A DNA stretch of 64,000 nt from the NCBI RefSeq assembly GCF_900101125.1, contig NZ_FNFL01000001.1, positions 62,001 to 126,000 on the forward strand. Direction: 5' to 3'. This document shows positions 1 to 8,978 of this stretch, piece by piece. Position numbers and translations under genes: made by a program. This DNA is from Sediminibacillus albus (GTDB lineage Bacteria > Bacillota > Bacilli > Bacillales > Amphibacillaceae). Below the pieces are notes generated by a model that saw only the letters and a list, made by a program, of their open reading frames with translations, made no database searches and was not told the DNA's origin. Each line of letters opens with the position of its first letter. The stretch's first letter is position 1.

Positions 1-1
1 A

Positions 2-811
2 ATTGGCTACTATCCAAATGATATAGAGCAAGTCATATTGACCCATCACCATCCGGATCATAATGGCCTGATTGAAGAATTCCCTAGACTGAAGGCGGTA
101 TATGGGCATCCGCTAAACGATGTCTGGTTAAAAAGAGATGAAAGCTACTTTCAGCGATATGAACAGTTTTTTGCAGATTTATATGAAAGATCGGGCGTTC
201 CTGAATCCTATAAAAAGTTTTTAAAAGGCTTGCGGGAGCCTCTTCGTTTTGCAGGAGCAGGAGCGCTAACCGGTAAGCTGTTGGAAGGAGATGGGTTGCC
301 AGGGCATGAGGAGTTTACCGTCATAGAAACACCAGGTCATGCTCAGAGTCATTTGTCTTTTTATCGAAAATTAGATGGTGCTTTTATTGGTGGAGATCAT
401 TTGCTTGCGCATATTTCTTCTAATCCATTACTGGAACCCCCGATAAATCCCGGAGAAGAGCGTCCAAAACCGCTTCTGCAGTACCGGGACGCCTTGTTGA
501 AATGTTTAGATTTGGAAATACATAACGTGTATCCTGGTCATGGGCCAATCTTTCAGGAGGTGCCTGACTTGATTGCTAGCCGGTTGGAAAAACAGAAGCA
601 GCGGGCTGAAAAAGTAAAAGAGATTCTCCACGGTAAAAAGGAAAAGACGGTTTTTCAAGTGTGTGAACATTTATTCCCAAGGCATATAGATAAGGAATTC
701 GGCTTAACCATGTCCGAAACAATCGGTCAGCTTGATTTTTTACAGGAACATAATAAAATTGTAATGAGTAATCAAAATGGAGTATGGGAAATCCGGGCAA
801 GAATTGAGTGA
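2..811 (+). CDS. MBL-fold metallo-hydrolase, 5' end outside window (YqjP-like)
   Basis: Metallo-beta-lactamase-fold hydrolase that would bind two metal ions in the cytoplasm; the substrate is unknown. The frame is open from base 2, so the gene starts before the window and the TTG at 38 is an internal Leu codon. The visible part begins with the hallmark THHHPDH metal motif. It continues with a later metal-binding His in ETPGHAQSH, the metal-bridging Asp in IGGDHLL, and the last His in VYPGHGP. The C-terminal 60 residues look like a small winged-helix tail. The stop overlaps the next gene by 4 bases, and this pair matches yqjP-yqjQ of Bacillus subtilis. Family sure; exact orthology inferred from order. 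Confidence 0.88.
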   Translation: MGYYPNDIEQVILTHHHPDHNGLIEEFPRLKAVYGHPLNDVWLKRDESYFQRYEQFFADLYERSGVPESYKKFLKGLREPLRFAGAGALTGKLLEGDGLPGHEEFTVIETPGHAQSHLSFYRKLDGAFIGGDHLLAHISSNPLLEPPINPGEERPKPLLQYRDALLKCLDLEIHNVYPGHGPIFQEVPDLIASRLEKQKQRAEKVKEILHGKKEKTVFQVCEHLFPRHIDKEFGLTMSETIGQLDFLQEHNKIVMSNQNGVWEIRARIE

Positions 812-1608
812 TATATATGGAAAAATTGAAGGGAAAGAAAATTTTAGTCACCGGCGCATCTGGCGGGTTGGGCGCAAGTATCGCCTGGCATATTGCCAAA
901 CAGGGGGGCACGCCGATATTGGTGGCGCGTTCAAAGGATAAAATCGAAAGATTATCGAAGGAAATCTCTCATCATTTTTCAATAAAACCGCCAGCCTATC
1001 CTGCTGATTTAACCGACTTAGAGCAATGGGAGGACATTTTAGGTATAATTATTAAAGATAATCAGCCAATTGAAGGGCTTGTCAATAATGCAGGCATCGG
1101 CGTTTTTGATTATGTCCATGAAGCCAGTTGGGAAGACTTTGATAACATGTTCCAACTGAACGTTTATGCCTTGGTAAAAACGGTTTATCAACTGCTTCCT
1201 CATTTTCTTGATAATAATAAAGGCCATATCATCAATATAGCCTCTCAGGCCGGAAAAATAGCGACGCCTAAATCATCGGGCTACAGCGCGAGCAAACATG
1301 CTGTTATCGGTTTTTCCAATGCATTACGGATGGAATTGGCAGGCAAAGGAATATTGGTAACGACCGTGAATCCAGGACCAATCAGGACCGGTTTTTTTGA
1401 TAGGGCGGATCCTTCCGGCAATTATCAACGGTCTGTTGAGAGGTATATGCTTGACGCGGATAATGTGGCAAGAACAGTAGTCAAGCACATGTTTAAAAGA
1501 AAGAGGGAAATCAACTTACCGTTATGGATGGATACAGGCAGTCGGCTTTATCAGCTGTTTCCTGGATGGTTTGAAAGTATAATGAAGAAGCAATTTAGTA
1601 AGAAGTAA
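808..1608 (+). CDS. yqjQ: short-chain dehydrogenase/reductase (YqjQ-like)
   Basis: NAD(P)-dependent oxidoreductase of the classical SDR family with a Rossmann fold; the substrate is not deducible. The nucleotide-binding motif TGASGGLG lies near residue 16, the NNAG motif near 93, and the catalytic Ser and YSASK Tyr-Lys pair near 147-163. The typical NPGPIRTGF segment follows. Total 266 residues, normal for the family. The GTG at 808 overlaps the upstream stop as GTGA, suggesting translational coupling. An in-frame ATG at 817 is an equally possible start, since no strong ribosome site separates them. It probably forms an operon with the upstream hydrolase. Confidence 0.87.
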   Translation: MIYMEKLKGKKILVTGASGGLGASIAWHIAKQGGTPILVARSKDKIERLSKEISHHFSIKPPAYPADLTDLEQWEDILGIIIKDNQPIEGLVNNAGIGVFDYVHEASWEDFDNMFQLNVYALVKTVYQLLPHFLDNNKGHIINIASQAGKIATPKSSGYSASKHAVIGFSNALRMELAGKGILVTTVNPGPIRTGFFDRADPSGNYQRSVERYMLDADNVARTVVKHMFKRKREINLPLWMDTGSRLYQLFPGWFESIMKKQFSKK

Positions 1609-1660
1609 CACTTCATAATTTATTCAGGTAAGAAAGCATTATAAAGTAGGAGGTTTTCCT

Positions 1661-1990
1661 TTGCATCTAGCGATAACAGACACAGCTTTGCAAAAGATAT
1701 ATGAATTAATGACTGAAAAGGAATACTATTTACAGCTCTTTTATGATACAGAAGGCTGCTGTGGAGTAAATGGTGTTCCAACCCTCCGTCTTTCAGCTGA
1801 CACGTGGCCGGATTATGTAAAAGTCCACAATAAACACATGGATGTTGTTATCCATCCGCAGCAAGCGGCCTTTTTTGAAAAGGAGATGACCTTGGACTTT
1901 AGGAACCATACTTTTCGGTTATCAAGCCCTCAAGGAATTTTAAATGGATTTATTTCACCAAACGACCTGTTAAAAGGAGATGTACCATGA
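1661..1990 (+). CDS. yqkB: HesB/YadR-type iron-sulfur biosynthesis family protein (YqkB-like)
   Basis: Small protein of 109 residues of the HesB/IscA-like fold, a family linked to iron-sulfur cluster biogenesis. The start is TTG, chosen because a strong site (TAGGAGG, 1647-1653) lies about 7 bases upstream and no ATG fits. The segment around EGCCGVNG holds two adjacent Cys, but the full CXGXG tail of true A-type carriers is absent at the C-terminus. A carrier role is therefore not shown. The position after yqjQ and before a YqkE-like gene resembles the B. subtilis yqkB region. Confidence 0.75.
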   Translation: MHLAITDTALQKIYELMTEKEYYLQLFYDTEGCCGVNGVPTLRLSADTWPDYVKVHNKHMDVVIHPQQAAFFEKEMTLDFRNHTFRLSSPQGILNGFISPNDLLKGDVP

Positions 1991-2217
1991 GCAGCTCGAG
2001 AAAAAATAAGGATGATGGAAGTTCACTGAAGGATCGATTGGATGCAGAATTATTAACTCAATTAACTTCAAAGAAACACCAGTTGAAAAATGAGCAACAG
2101 CAAAAACAAGAATTAGAAAGACAAAAGAAAATAGAGGCGAGAAAGCAAAGGGAAGCAAATAAAAGCTTTGAAGAGCTCCTTCAGGAAAGTAATATGGATT
2201 GGAAAAAGTTCAAATAG
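1987..2217 (+). CDS. yqkE: DUF3886-type small coiled-coil protein (YqkE-like)
   Basis: A 76-residue, highly charged protein. Its middle (about residues 28-58) is rich in Lys, Glu and Gln with heptad-like spacing, so it is probably a coiled coil. It ends with a conserved-looking block of SFEELL followed by Trp and Phe-Lys (residues 60-76), which matches my recollection of the YqkE/DUF3886 family. Function unknown. The ATG overlaps the preceding stop as ATGA, so it is co-translated with the HesB-like gene. The factor-independent terminator just downstream ends this transcription unit. Confidence 0.72.
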   Translation: MSSSRKNKDDGSSLKDRLDAELLTQLTSKKHQLKNEQQQKQELERQKKIEARKQREANKSFEELLQESNMDWKKFK

Positions 2218-2258
2218 CAGCAGCTAGTGCGCATTTTCTATATTGGTCTGTGGGGATC

Positions 2259-2294
2259 GGGCTGTCGAGCAAACCTCGACAGTCCCTTTTTCTT
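2259..2294 (+). terminator. rho-independent terminator after yqkE-like gene
   Basis: GC-rich inverted repeat (GGGCTGTCGAG pairing with CTCGACAGTCC, one G-T pair, 4-base loop) followed by a TTTTTCTTT run. It ends the yqkB-yqkE unit. Confidence 0.85.
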
Positions 2295-2304
2295 TGGAGA
2301 TTTA

Positions 2305-2345
2305 ATAAACTTGTAGAAAACCGGGGTTCTCTACAAGTTTAAAGC
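2305..2345 (-). terminator. hairpin terminator between convergent genes
   Basis: Perfect 11-bp stem (AAACTTGTAGA with TCTACAAGTTT) and a 12-base loop, just beyond the 3' end of the minus-strand aldo-keto reductase. A/T tracts flank both sides, so it may work in both directions. Confidence 0.6.
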
Positions 2346-2361
2346 AAAAGGGTGTTTATTT

Positions 2362-3282
2362 TTACCGATGTTTCTCATAAATAACTGGTTTAGTAATTTT
2401 CTGCAGTTCCTTATAATCTTCAGCTGTCAATGGAGCAGCATGTGAAACATGCAAGTTTTCTACCAGCTGCTCGACGGAACTGGCGCCAAACACGGCGGAT
2501 GCAAGGGCGGGGTGTTGGAGTACATATTGTAAAGCCAAAGCTGTTCTGCTTCTCGTATCACCTGTGTATAATTTTAACTGCCCGCCGATTCTTTCCAATT
2601 CTTCTTTTGAGTAATTGAGGTAGCCTTGATCGCCCTTCTGTTTCACTTTGGTTTCTGCCTGGTCGCTTAGCATTCCTTTCGCCATAGGCCCACGGGCAAG
2701 TACGCTAATATTATTTTCATGTAATAGATCGAGCATTTCTTCTTCCGGCCGTCTGTCTAACAGGCTGTATTGCATCATGACACTGACAATATTGGACCGT
2801 TTAATATATTCCTTGATTACATTCGGTCTGATGGAGGAGATTCCATAGCAGCGAATCAACCCTTCTGTTTTTAGTTCCTCAAATGCTTCGATGGTTTCCT
2901 CTATTGGGTCATCAATTGTGCCGCCGTGCAGCTGGTATAAATCAATATAATCTGTACCCAGCCTGCGCAGGCTATCTTTTACTTCTTCCTTTATGTAGGA
3001 TTTCGAAGGATCCCAGAACCACTCTCCGGTTTGCTTATTAAAATGATTACCAACTTTTGTGGCCAGGATAACCTGATCTCTTTTTCCTTTCAATGCCTTG
3101 CCGACAATTTCTTCATTAGCTCCAAAGTCATACAGGTCAGCTGTGTCCAAATAATTAATACCTGCGTCAAGTGCGCGATCGATAATGTTTTTAGCCTTCT
3201 CCTCATTCGTTCCTAAGGACATGCAGCCCAGCCCTAACTCCGATACATATAACTCGGAAGTGCCAATTTGGCGTTTGTTCAT
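2362..3282 (-). CDS. yqkF: aldo/keto reductase (YqkF-like)
   Basis: NADPH-dependent aldo-keto reductase, TIM-barrel fold, cytoplasmic; the substrate is unknown. The catalytic tetrad is visible: Asp and Tyr in DTADLYDFG, Lys in LATKVG and His in YQLHGG. Near the C-terminus the cofactor-phosphate region reads FGASS. The start at 3282 gives 306 residues. It lies 9 bases from AGGAGG, while the ATG at 3291 directly touches that site. The gene is transcribed against its neighbours, flanked by NudF upstream as in B. subtilis. Confidence 0.9.
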   Translation of the reverse strand: MNKRQIGTSELYVSELGLGCMSLGTNEEKAKNIIDRALDAGINYLDTADLYDFGANEEIVGKALKGKRDQVILATKVGNHFNKQTGEWFWDPSKSYIKEEVKDSLRRLGTDYIDLYQLHGGTIDDPIEETIEAFEELKTEGLIRCYGISSIRPNVIKEYIKRSNIVSVMMQYSLLDRRPEEEMLDLLHENNISVLARGPMAKGMLSDQAETKVKQKGDQGYLNYSKEELERIGGQLKLYTGDTRSRTALALQYVLQHPALASAVFGASSVEQLVENLHVSHAAPLTAEDYKELQKITKPVIYEKHR

Positions 3283-3415
3283 AATAATCATCCTCCTGAC
3301 AGTTTGATTCTATTTTAATGAACGAGAATCAAGGATTACAAATAAGAAGATTCGTACAGGATAGGTATGTTAAAATATTTATGCTTTATCAGTTAAATAA
3401 GCAGGAGGAGTTTAA

Positions 3416-3961
3416 ATGAGTAAGTTTGAAGAACGGACAATTACCTCAAAACATATATTCGAAGGAAAGGTAGTCAACTTACAGGTGGATGAAGTCGAAC
3501 TTCCCGATGGAAAGAGGTCAAAGCGGGAAATTATTAAACACCCTGGAGCAGTGGCAATTATTCCGGTTACTAAAGAAAATAAAATAGTATTTGTCAAGCA
3601 ATATAGGAAGCCGCTTGAAAAAAGTCTAATTGAAATACCGGCAGGTAAGCTGGAACCAGGTGAAGTACCGGAGGTAACGGCCAAAAGGGAACTGGAAGAA
3701 GAAACTGGTTATACAACGGATAATCTTACTTTCTTGACTTCGTTCTATACTTCTCCGGGCTTTGCCGACGAAATTATTCACTTGTATGTAACGAAGGATA
3801 TAGTACCCCTACAGGAGCTAGTCGACGGGGATGAAGATGAGTTTGTGGAGATAATGGAATTGTCGCTGGAAGAAGCAGAACAATTGGTGAAAGAACAGCG
3901 TATCCATGATGCAAAAACCGCTTATGCTATTTTATATTTAAAACTGCAGGGATTGAACTAA
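3416..3961 (+). CDS. nudF: ADP-ribose pyrophosphatase (Nudix hydrolase)
   Basis: Hydrolyses ADP-ribose to AMP and ribose 5-phosphate, removing a reactive NAD breakdown product. The Nudix box spans about residues 77-99, with Gly, Glu, REL and EETG in canonical spacing. The Pro-Gly soon after (YTSPGF) fits the ADP-ribose-type subfamily. Length 181 residues is typical. An AGGAGG site sits about 6 bases before the ATG. The gene is followed after one base by the PHP-domain gene, suggesting one operon. Confidence 0.92.
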   Translation: MSKFEERTITSKHIFEGKVVNLQVDEVELPDGKRSKREIIKHPGAVAIIPVTKENKIVFVKQYRKPLEKSLIEIPAGKLEPGEVPEVTAKRELEEETGYTTDNLTFLTSFYTSPGFADEIIHLYVTKDIVPLQELVDGDEDEFVEIMELSLEEAEQLVKEQRIHDAKTAYAILYLKLQGLN

Positions 3962-3962
3962 C

Positions 3963-5129
3963 GTGGCATTGAACCGTTTTTTTGCTGATTTGCACATTCA
4001 TATCGGCAGAGATATGTACAACCAGCCAGTCAAAATAACTGGGGCTCGAACACTTACTTTATCGAATATTCTAGTAGAAGCTAGCAGAAATAAAGGTATT
4101 GATATGGTAGGAGTCATTGACAGCCACGTTCCCGCAGTGCAAGCAGAGATAGAAGAATTAATTGCTGATTTCGGAGCAAAAGAGCTGACACAGGGTGGAA
4201 TACAGTACGAAAAAACGACATTAATCCTCGGCTCGGAAATAGAGGTGTACGATCAGTATTGCCAGGGGCCGATTCATGTGCTGTGTTTTTTCCCGTCTTT
4301 ATCAAAAATGAAGCAGTTCACACATTGGCTCCAGGACAAGATGACGAATATTCATTTAAGCTCTCAGCGATACTATGGTTCAGGCAAGGATTTGCAATAT
4401 AAAGTAAAAGAGTTAGAAGGCTTGTTTATTCCAGCGCATGTGTTTACGCCCTTTAAGAGCCTTTATGGAAAAGGAGTAACCAGGTCCTTACAAGAAGTGC
4501 TTGACCCTGATCTGATAGATGGGATAGAACTGGGTTTAAGTGCCGATACCATGATGGCAGATCAAATCAGCGAGCTGCACAATTATACGTTTCTCACTAA
4601 TTCAGATGCCCATTCCCTTGCTAAAATCGGCAGGGAATATCAACAAATAGCGATGGAGAACCCCTCCTTCAGGGAGTTGAATTGGGCGCTGCACAGAATA
4701 GATGGAAGGGGGTTCACAGCCAATTTTGGGATGAACCCACTGCTGGGGAAGTATCATAACACCGTTTGTTCAGAATGCTTGAATCCTGCCCAAGCAGATA
4801 ATCGCTGTAGCTCCTGCGGGAATAGGAAATGGATCAAAGGCGTAAAGGAACGAATAAATGAACTTAAAGATAACAATAAGCAAGTTGCCAGGCCGCCATA
4901 TGTCCATCAAGTACCTTTAGAATATTTGCCCACCCTTGGTCCTAAAACATTACAGAGACTCCTGGATGCTTTTGGCACAGAAATGGATATTTTACATCGG
5001 GCTACAAGGAAAGAGTTAGAGCAAGTAGTTTCTAAAAAACTGGCGAATGCTATCCTATTAATGCGTAAAGGGAAACTACCAGCCGTGCCTGGCGGTGGTG
5101 GAAAATATGGCCGTATTTCCCTGCCTTAA
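3963..5129 (+). CDS. yqxK: endonuclease Q-like PHP-domain protein (YqxK-like)
   Basis: Protein of 388 residues with an N-terminal PHP phosphoesterase fold: ADLHIHIG near residue 9, IDSH near 51, a Glu in GSEIEV near 87, and SDAHS near 214. Zn-finger cysteines follow (CSEC and CSSC pairs, about 265-284). The C-terminus holds a helix-hairpin-helix-like stretch (LPTLGPKTLQRLL). This layout is that of endonuclease Q, which cuts DNA 5' of deaminated bases (hypoxanthine, uracil); activity here is inferred. The GTG start follows the NudF stop by one base. Older annotations call the B. subtilis homologue a helicase, but no helicase motifs are present. Confidence 0.8.
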   Translation: MALNRFFADLHIHIGRDMYNQPVKITGARTLTLSNILVEASRNKGIDMVGVIDSHVPAVQAEIEELIADFGAKELTQGGIQYEKTTLILGSEIEVYDQYCQGPIHVLCFFPSLSKMKQFTHWLQDKMTNIHLSSQRYYGSGKDLQYKVKELEGLFIPAHVFTPFKSLYGKGVTRSLQEVLDPDLIDGIELGLSADTMMADQISELHNYTFLTNSDAHSLAKIGREYQQIAMENPSFRELNWALHRIDGRGFTANFGMNPLLGKYHNTVCSECLNPAQADNRCSSCGNRKWIKGVKERINELKDNNKQVARPPYVHQVPLEYLPTLGPKTLQRLLDAFGTEMDILHRATRKELEQVVSKKLANAILLMRKGKLPAVPGGGGKYGRISLP

Positions 5130-5216
5130 ACGTTCCTATTGTTGGTCTAATTAATAAAACCCTCTCATAGATTTGAAGTATAACCAATACTTCTAACTAG
5201 ATGATGGGGGATTCGC

Positions 5217-5855
5217 ATGTATAAAAACCGTAGTCTGATTGCAAGCCATATGAAGGATCATGCTGTTATCTACTTTTTTATGGTAGTTCTCTTCTTGATC
5301 GGTATAATCTTTGGGGCTATTATTGTAAACAGCATGAATTTCATTCAGAAAGAGGATTTGTTTTTTTATCTCGACCGTTTTTTCGGGCAGATGATGGAAG
5401 GGTCAATCGCATCCAGTAATGAAGTATTAAAAGCGAGTATTTTTTACCATCTAAAGTATCTGCTTTTGCTTTTTATTCTTGGATTGTCTGTTATTGGCCT
5501 GCCAATCATATGGGTGATGTTATTTGTTAAAGGATTGGTTGTCGGCTTTTCTGTCGGATTTTTCGTAAACCAAATGGGCTGGAAGGGACTTTTGTTCGCA
5601 ACAGCTTCGATTGCTCCACAAAATTTGCTGATCATACCAGCTTATTTAATTGCGGGGAGTTTAGCGATGATTTTTTCATTGACACTTTTGCGAAAAATTT
5701 TCACAAGAAAGCTACAGCAGCCGATATTGCAGCCGTTTGTCAAGTATAACTTGTGTTTTATGGTTATCATGCTGTTTGTATCAGCTGCAGCTGTCATTGA
5801 GTCCTTCATTTCCAAACCGGCGATGAAGTTAGTTATTGATTGGATTTATAAATAA
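5217..5855 (+). CDS. spoIIM: stage II sporulation protein M
   Basis: Integral membrane protein that works with SpoIID and SpoIIP in remodelling peptidoglycan during engulfment in the mother cell. It is 212 residues, close to the known size. At least five hydrophobic segments are seen, roughly at residues 18-40, 80-100, 105-125, 140-160 and 180-200. The ATG is preceded by GGGGG at 5206-5210. Position just before fur is the same as in B. subtilis. In B. subtilis it is transcribed by sigma-E; I could not identify a clear sigma-E promoter here. Confidence 0.9.
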   Translation: MYKNRSLIASHMKDHAVIYFFMVVLFLIGIIFGAIIVNSMNFIQKEDLFFYLDRFFGQMMEGSIASSNEVLKASIFYHLKYLLLLFILGLSVIGLPIIWVMLFVKGLVVGFSVGFFVNQMGWKGLLFATASIAPQNLLIIPAYLIAGSLAMIFSLTLLRKIFTRKLQQPILQPFVKYNLCFMVIMLFVSAAAVIESFISKPAMKLVIDWIYK

Positions 5856-5866
5856 TTAATATCTCA

Positions 5867-5881
5867 TTATAATAATTATAA
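5867..5881. promoter_or_regulatory. PerR box 1 upstream of fur
   Basis: A perfect 7-1-7 palindrome TTATAATAATTATAA, identical to the PerR consensus TTATAATnATTATAA known from B. subtilis. Its centre is 23 bp from that of the second box. Confidence 0.8.
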
Positions 5882-5889
5882 ATAACTGT

Positions 5890-5904
5890 TTATAATTATT
5901 ATAA
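5890..5904. promoter_or_regulatory. PerR box 2 upstream of fur
   Basis: TTATAATTATTATAA, again a perfect match to the PerR consensus and the exact reverse complement of box 1. It ends one base before the -35 hexamer. PerR control of fur is known in B. subtilis. Confidence 0.8.
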
Positions 5905-5905
5905 T

Positions 5906-5934
5906 TTGACACTGGTTCCATGTCTGCTTATAAT
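5906..5934 (+). promoter_or_regulatory. consensus sigma-A promoter of fur
   Basis: Perfect -35 TTGACA (5906-5911), a 17-bp spacer and perfect -10 TATAAT (5929-5934). Transcription should begin near 5941, leaving a short leader before the TTG start. This rules out any start codon upstream of about 5941. Confidence 0.85.
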
Positions 5935-5964
5935 GAAATTGGTATTATGAGGGAGGGATGGGAC

Positions 5965-6429
5965 TTGGAACATCGAATTGACCGCATAAAAAAGCTGCTC
6001 CATGCGCAGAGTTATAAATTGACTCCTCAACGAGAGGCAACTGTCCGTGTCCTATTGGAGCGGGAAGAAGACCATTTAAGTGCTGAAGATGTTTATCTGT
6101 TAGTCAAAGAAAAAGCGCCGGAAATTGGTTTGGCAACTGTTTATCGTACATTAGAATTGTTATCAGAATTGAAAATTGTTGATAAGATAAATTTCGGTGA
6201 TGGTGTTTCTCGATATGATTTAAGAAAAGAGGGAGCAGCGCATTTTCATCACCACCTCGTCTGTATGGAATGTGGGTCTGTAGAAGAAATAGAAGAAGAT
6301 TTACTAGAGGATGTAGAGAAAATTGTCCAAAATGACTGGGGTTTTAAAGTAAAAGATCATCGACTGACATTTCATGGAGTCTGTCAGAAATGCCAGCTTG
6401 ACGCTGCCCAAAAAGTACAAACTTCTTAA
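5965..6429 (+). CDS. fur: ferric uptake regulator Fur
   Basis: Fe(II)-dependent repressor of iron uptake genes. The winged-helix DNA-binding domain covers about residues 1-85 and the dimerisation/metal domain the rest. The His-rich HFHHHLVCMECG motif and the CQKC pair supply structural Zn and regulatory metal ligands. The start is TTG at 5965, giving 154 residues. It follows GGGAGGG by 7 bases, matches the known N-terminus (EHRIDRIKK), and lies downstream of the promoter. Synteny (spoIIM-fur-yqzK-xerD) separates it from PerR and Zur. The two PerR boxes upstream predict peroxide-sensor control. Confidence 0.95.
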   Translation: MEHRIDRIKKLLHAQSYKLTPQREATVRVLLEREEDHLSAEDVYLLVKEKAPEIGLATVYRTLELLSELKIVDKINFGDGVSRYDLRKEGAAHFHHHLVCMECGSVEEIEEDLLEDVEKIVQNDWGFKVKDHRLTFHGVCQKCQLDAAQKVQTS

Positions 6430-6561
6430 AGGGACTCTTGTTTATAAAAAACTTTCAATGGTTATGATAATCTGTTAATCTAAACTTGAAGTATATTTTA
6501 ATGATTTTTTGGCATATCTTTATTAGTAGAAAACTTTTCATTCTATTGAGGAGATATGTCT

Positions 6562-6780
6562 ATGAAGCCTGCAATTTCATTAATAAGAGATGCTTTGAAG
6601 ATTTTCGTCATTTTTACAGTATGTACGCTGTTGTTTTACTTTGGTTTGAGAGCTATGCACGCAGAATACCAGGATTACCATAGGTATGATCCGCCAGAGG
6701 GCAGGGCTGTAAAAGTATTTAAAAATGACGAGCAAGAATGGATAGAGCGGTTGTCGATATTTTTTAGACTAGGGGAGTAG
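6562..6780 (+). CDS. yqzK: small membrane protein, DUF4227 type (YqzK-like)
   Basis: A 72-residue protein with one hydrophobic segment at about residues 10-30 and a polar C-terminus. It lies between fur and xerD, where B. subtilis has yqzK of the DUF4227 family. Function unknown. The ATG at 6562 is 8 bases from the GAGGAG site; the ATG at 6556 is only 2 bases away. Confidence 0.75.
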   Translation: MKPAISLIRDALKIFVIFTVCTLLFYFGLRAMHAEYQDYHRYDPPEGRAVKVFKNDEQEWIERLSIFFRLGE

Positions 6781-6788
6781 AACCTACC

Positions 6789-7676
6789 ATGAAGGACGAA
6801 CTAAATGACTTTTTCCATTACTTAACGGTGGAACGCGGGTTATCTGATAATACCCTCCAGTCTTACCGGAGGGATTTGAAGCATTACCATTTGTTTCTTA
6901 CGGACAACCTTCAAGTTGAAACATGGGAGATAGTGGATCGGACACATATTATGCAATACCTATACGAGCTGAAGGATAGTGGTAAATCGTCGGCCACTTT
7001 GGCACGCGCGCTTTCTTCCGTAAGATTGTTCCATCAGTTTCTTGTCAGAGAATGCGGTATTACCAAAGATGCAAGTTTACATATTGAAACACCAAAGAAA
7101 GAACGGAAACTGCCAAAGGTTTTGTCCTCAGACGAAGTAGAAGTCCTGCTGAATATCCCTGAAACAAATGCTTTATCAATAAGGAATAAAGCAATGCTTG
7201 AAATGTTGTATGCTACAGGATTACGGGTTACCGAGTTAATTTCACTGAAGGTGAGCGACCTCCACTTAACCATGGGTTTTGTCCGTTGTTTTGGAAAAGG
7301 CTCAAAGGAAAGAATTGTGCCATTGGGGAATGTTGCCAAAGATACAGTCGAGAATTATATAGAAAACGCCCGCGGAGCTTTGCTTAACCGTAAGAATACA
7401 GATGCATTGTTTCTAAATCATCACGGCAGCCAGTTGACGAGGCAGGGATTTTGGAAAGTGTTGAAAGCGATTGCTAAAGAAGCGGGCATAAAAAAGGAGA
7501 TTACTCCCCATACACTACGGCATTCCTTTGCAACACACTTACTGGAAAATGGCGCTGATCTCAGGGCTGTACAAGAAATGCTTGGACATGCGGATATTTC
7601 GACAACTCAAGTATATACCCATGTGACAAAAGCAAGATTGAAAGATATATATAAAGCTTATCATCCGCGAGCTTGA
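6789..7676 (+). CDS. xerD: tyrosine recombinase XerD
   Basis: Site-specific recombinase that acts with XerC at dif to resolve chromosome dimers. The N-terminal SAM-like core-binding domain covers about residues 1-85 and the catalytic domain 110-290. Catalytic residues are seen: Arg146 in TGLRVTEL, the HTLRHSF box with His and Arg, His in MLGHADI, and the Tyr nucleophile at about 276 in QVYTHV. Length 295 is standard. It sits 8 bases after the yqzK-like gene, so probably in one operon with it. Confidence 0.95.
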   Translation: MKDELNDFFHYLTVERGLSDNTLQSYRRDLKHYHLFLTDNLQVETWEIVDRTHIMQYLYELKDSGKSSATLARALSSVRLFHQFLVRECGITKDASLHIETPKKERKLPKVLSSDEVEVLLNIPETNALSIRNKAMLEMLYATGLRVTELISLKVSDLHLTMGFVRCFGKGSKERIVPLGNVAKDTVENYIENARGALLNRKNTDALFLNHHGSQLTRQGFWKVLKAIAKEAGIKKEITPHTLRHSFATHLLENGADLRAVQEMLGHADISTTQVYTHVTKARLKDIYKAYHPRA

Positions 7677-7783
7677 CCGGAGGGGAATTTTTTCGCAAGA
7701 AGAGGTCTGACATCCTACAACGTGATGATTCGGGCATAATTCGTTTCGCTTTAGGGAAAGTAACAATATTAGGAGGGATTGCT

Positions 7784-8965
7784 GTGAAGGAATTTAACAG
7801 AGTTTTTTTAATAGTAATGGATTCAGTCGGTATCGGAGAAGCCCCGGATGCAGAGAAGTTTAATGACAAAGGGGCAGATACCTTAGGCCATATCGCAGAA
7901 CATATGAACGGTCTTCATATGCCTCATATGGGAGCATTAGGGCTAAGTAATATTAGAGAAATTAAAGGTATAGAGAAATCTAATAAACCGAAAGCGCACT
8001 ATACAAAAATGCAGGAAGCGTCAAATGGAAAAGACACGATGACTGGCCATTGGGAAATCATGGGCTTAAATATCCAGCAGCCGTTTCAAACCTTTCCAGA
8101 TGGTTTTCCAGAAGAATTACTGAACCAGTTAGAAGTGGAAACAGGCAGAAAAATCATTGGTAACAAGCCAGCATCTGGGACAGAAATCATTAAAGAACTT
8201 GGTGAGGAACATATGAATACCGGTTCCTTAATTGTTTATACTTCAGCAGATTCTGTCTTACAAATAGCTGCACATGAGGAAATTATTCCTATTGAGGAGC
8301 AGTACCGTATTTGTGAGATAGCACGTGAACTGACTTTAGATGAAAAATACATGGTCGGCCGAGTAATTGCCCGTCCATTTGTTGGGAAGCCGGGTGCATT
8401 TGAACGAACCTCCAACCGCCATGACTATGCGCTGAAGCCTTTTGGCAGAACAGTGATGAATGAAATGAAAGACAGCGGATACGATGTAATCGCGCTTGGT
8501 AAGATTTCGGATATTTATGATGGGGAAGGGGTCACCGAAGCAGTCCGGACAATTGATAATGATGATGGCATGACGAAGCTGTCTGAATCAATGGATAAAG
8601 ATTTTCACGGTTTGAGCTTTTTGAATTTAGTCGATTTTGATGCTAAGTATGGCCATCGCCGTGATCCGCAAGGTTATGGACAAGCATTGGAGAGCTATGA
8701 CAGGCGTTTGCCAGAAGTCCTGGAAAAGTTAAAGAAAGATGATTTACTGATTATAACAGCTGATCATGGAAACGATCCTGTCCATCACGGTACAGACCAT
8801 ACAAGGGAATTCGTTCCGCTGCTTGCTTACCACCAAGACATTGATCAAGGCAGTCAATTAGAATTAAGAGAAACATTTGCTGACATAGGAGCAACGATTG
8901 CAGATAACTTTAATATTAAAATGCCGTCAAACGGCAAAAGCTTTCTAAAAGATATTACAAAATAG
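7784..8965 (+). CDS. deoB: phosphopentomutase DeoB
   Basis: Interconverts (deoxy)ribose 1-phosphate and 5-phosphate in nucleoside salvage. Alkaline-phosphatase superfamily: the N-terminal metal Asp is in IVMDSVGIG, the phosphorylated Thr is in the [10 protein letters not shown] segment (about residue 85), and the C-terminal metal ligands are in ITADHGNDP and HGTDHTRE. The GTG start at 7784 follows AGGAGGG by 6 bases and gives 393 residues, as in the family. An in-frame GTG/ATG region further upstream has no ribosome site. It is first in deoB-punA-pdp. Confidence 0.95.
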   Translation: MKEFNRVFLIVMDSVGIGEAPDAEKFNDKGADTLGHIAEHMNGLHMPHMGALGLSNIREIKGIEKSNKPKAHYTKMQEASNGKDTMTGHWEIMGLNIQQPFQTFPDGFPEELLNQLEVETGRKIIGNKPASGTEIIKELGEEHMNTGSLIVYTSADSVLQIAAHEEIIPIEEQYRICEIARELTLDEKYMVGRVIARPFVGKPGAFERTSNRHDYALKPFGRTVMNEMKDSGYDVIALGKISDIYDGEGVTEAVRTIDNDDGMTKLSESMDKDFHGLSFLNLVDFDAKYGHRRDPQGYGQALESYDRRLPEVLEKLKKDDLLIITADHGNDPVHHGTDHTREFVPLLAYHQDIDQGSQLELRETFADIGATIADNFNIKMPSNGKSFLKDITK

Positions 8966-8978
8966 GGGGATACAAAGA

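Noticed and set aside
5920-5964. Longer fur reading frame starting at 5920
   Set aside because: It overlaps the -35/-10 promoter, and the TTG at 5965 has a proper ribosome site and the family N-terminus.
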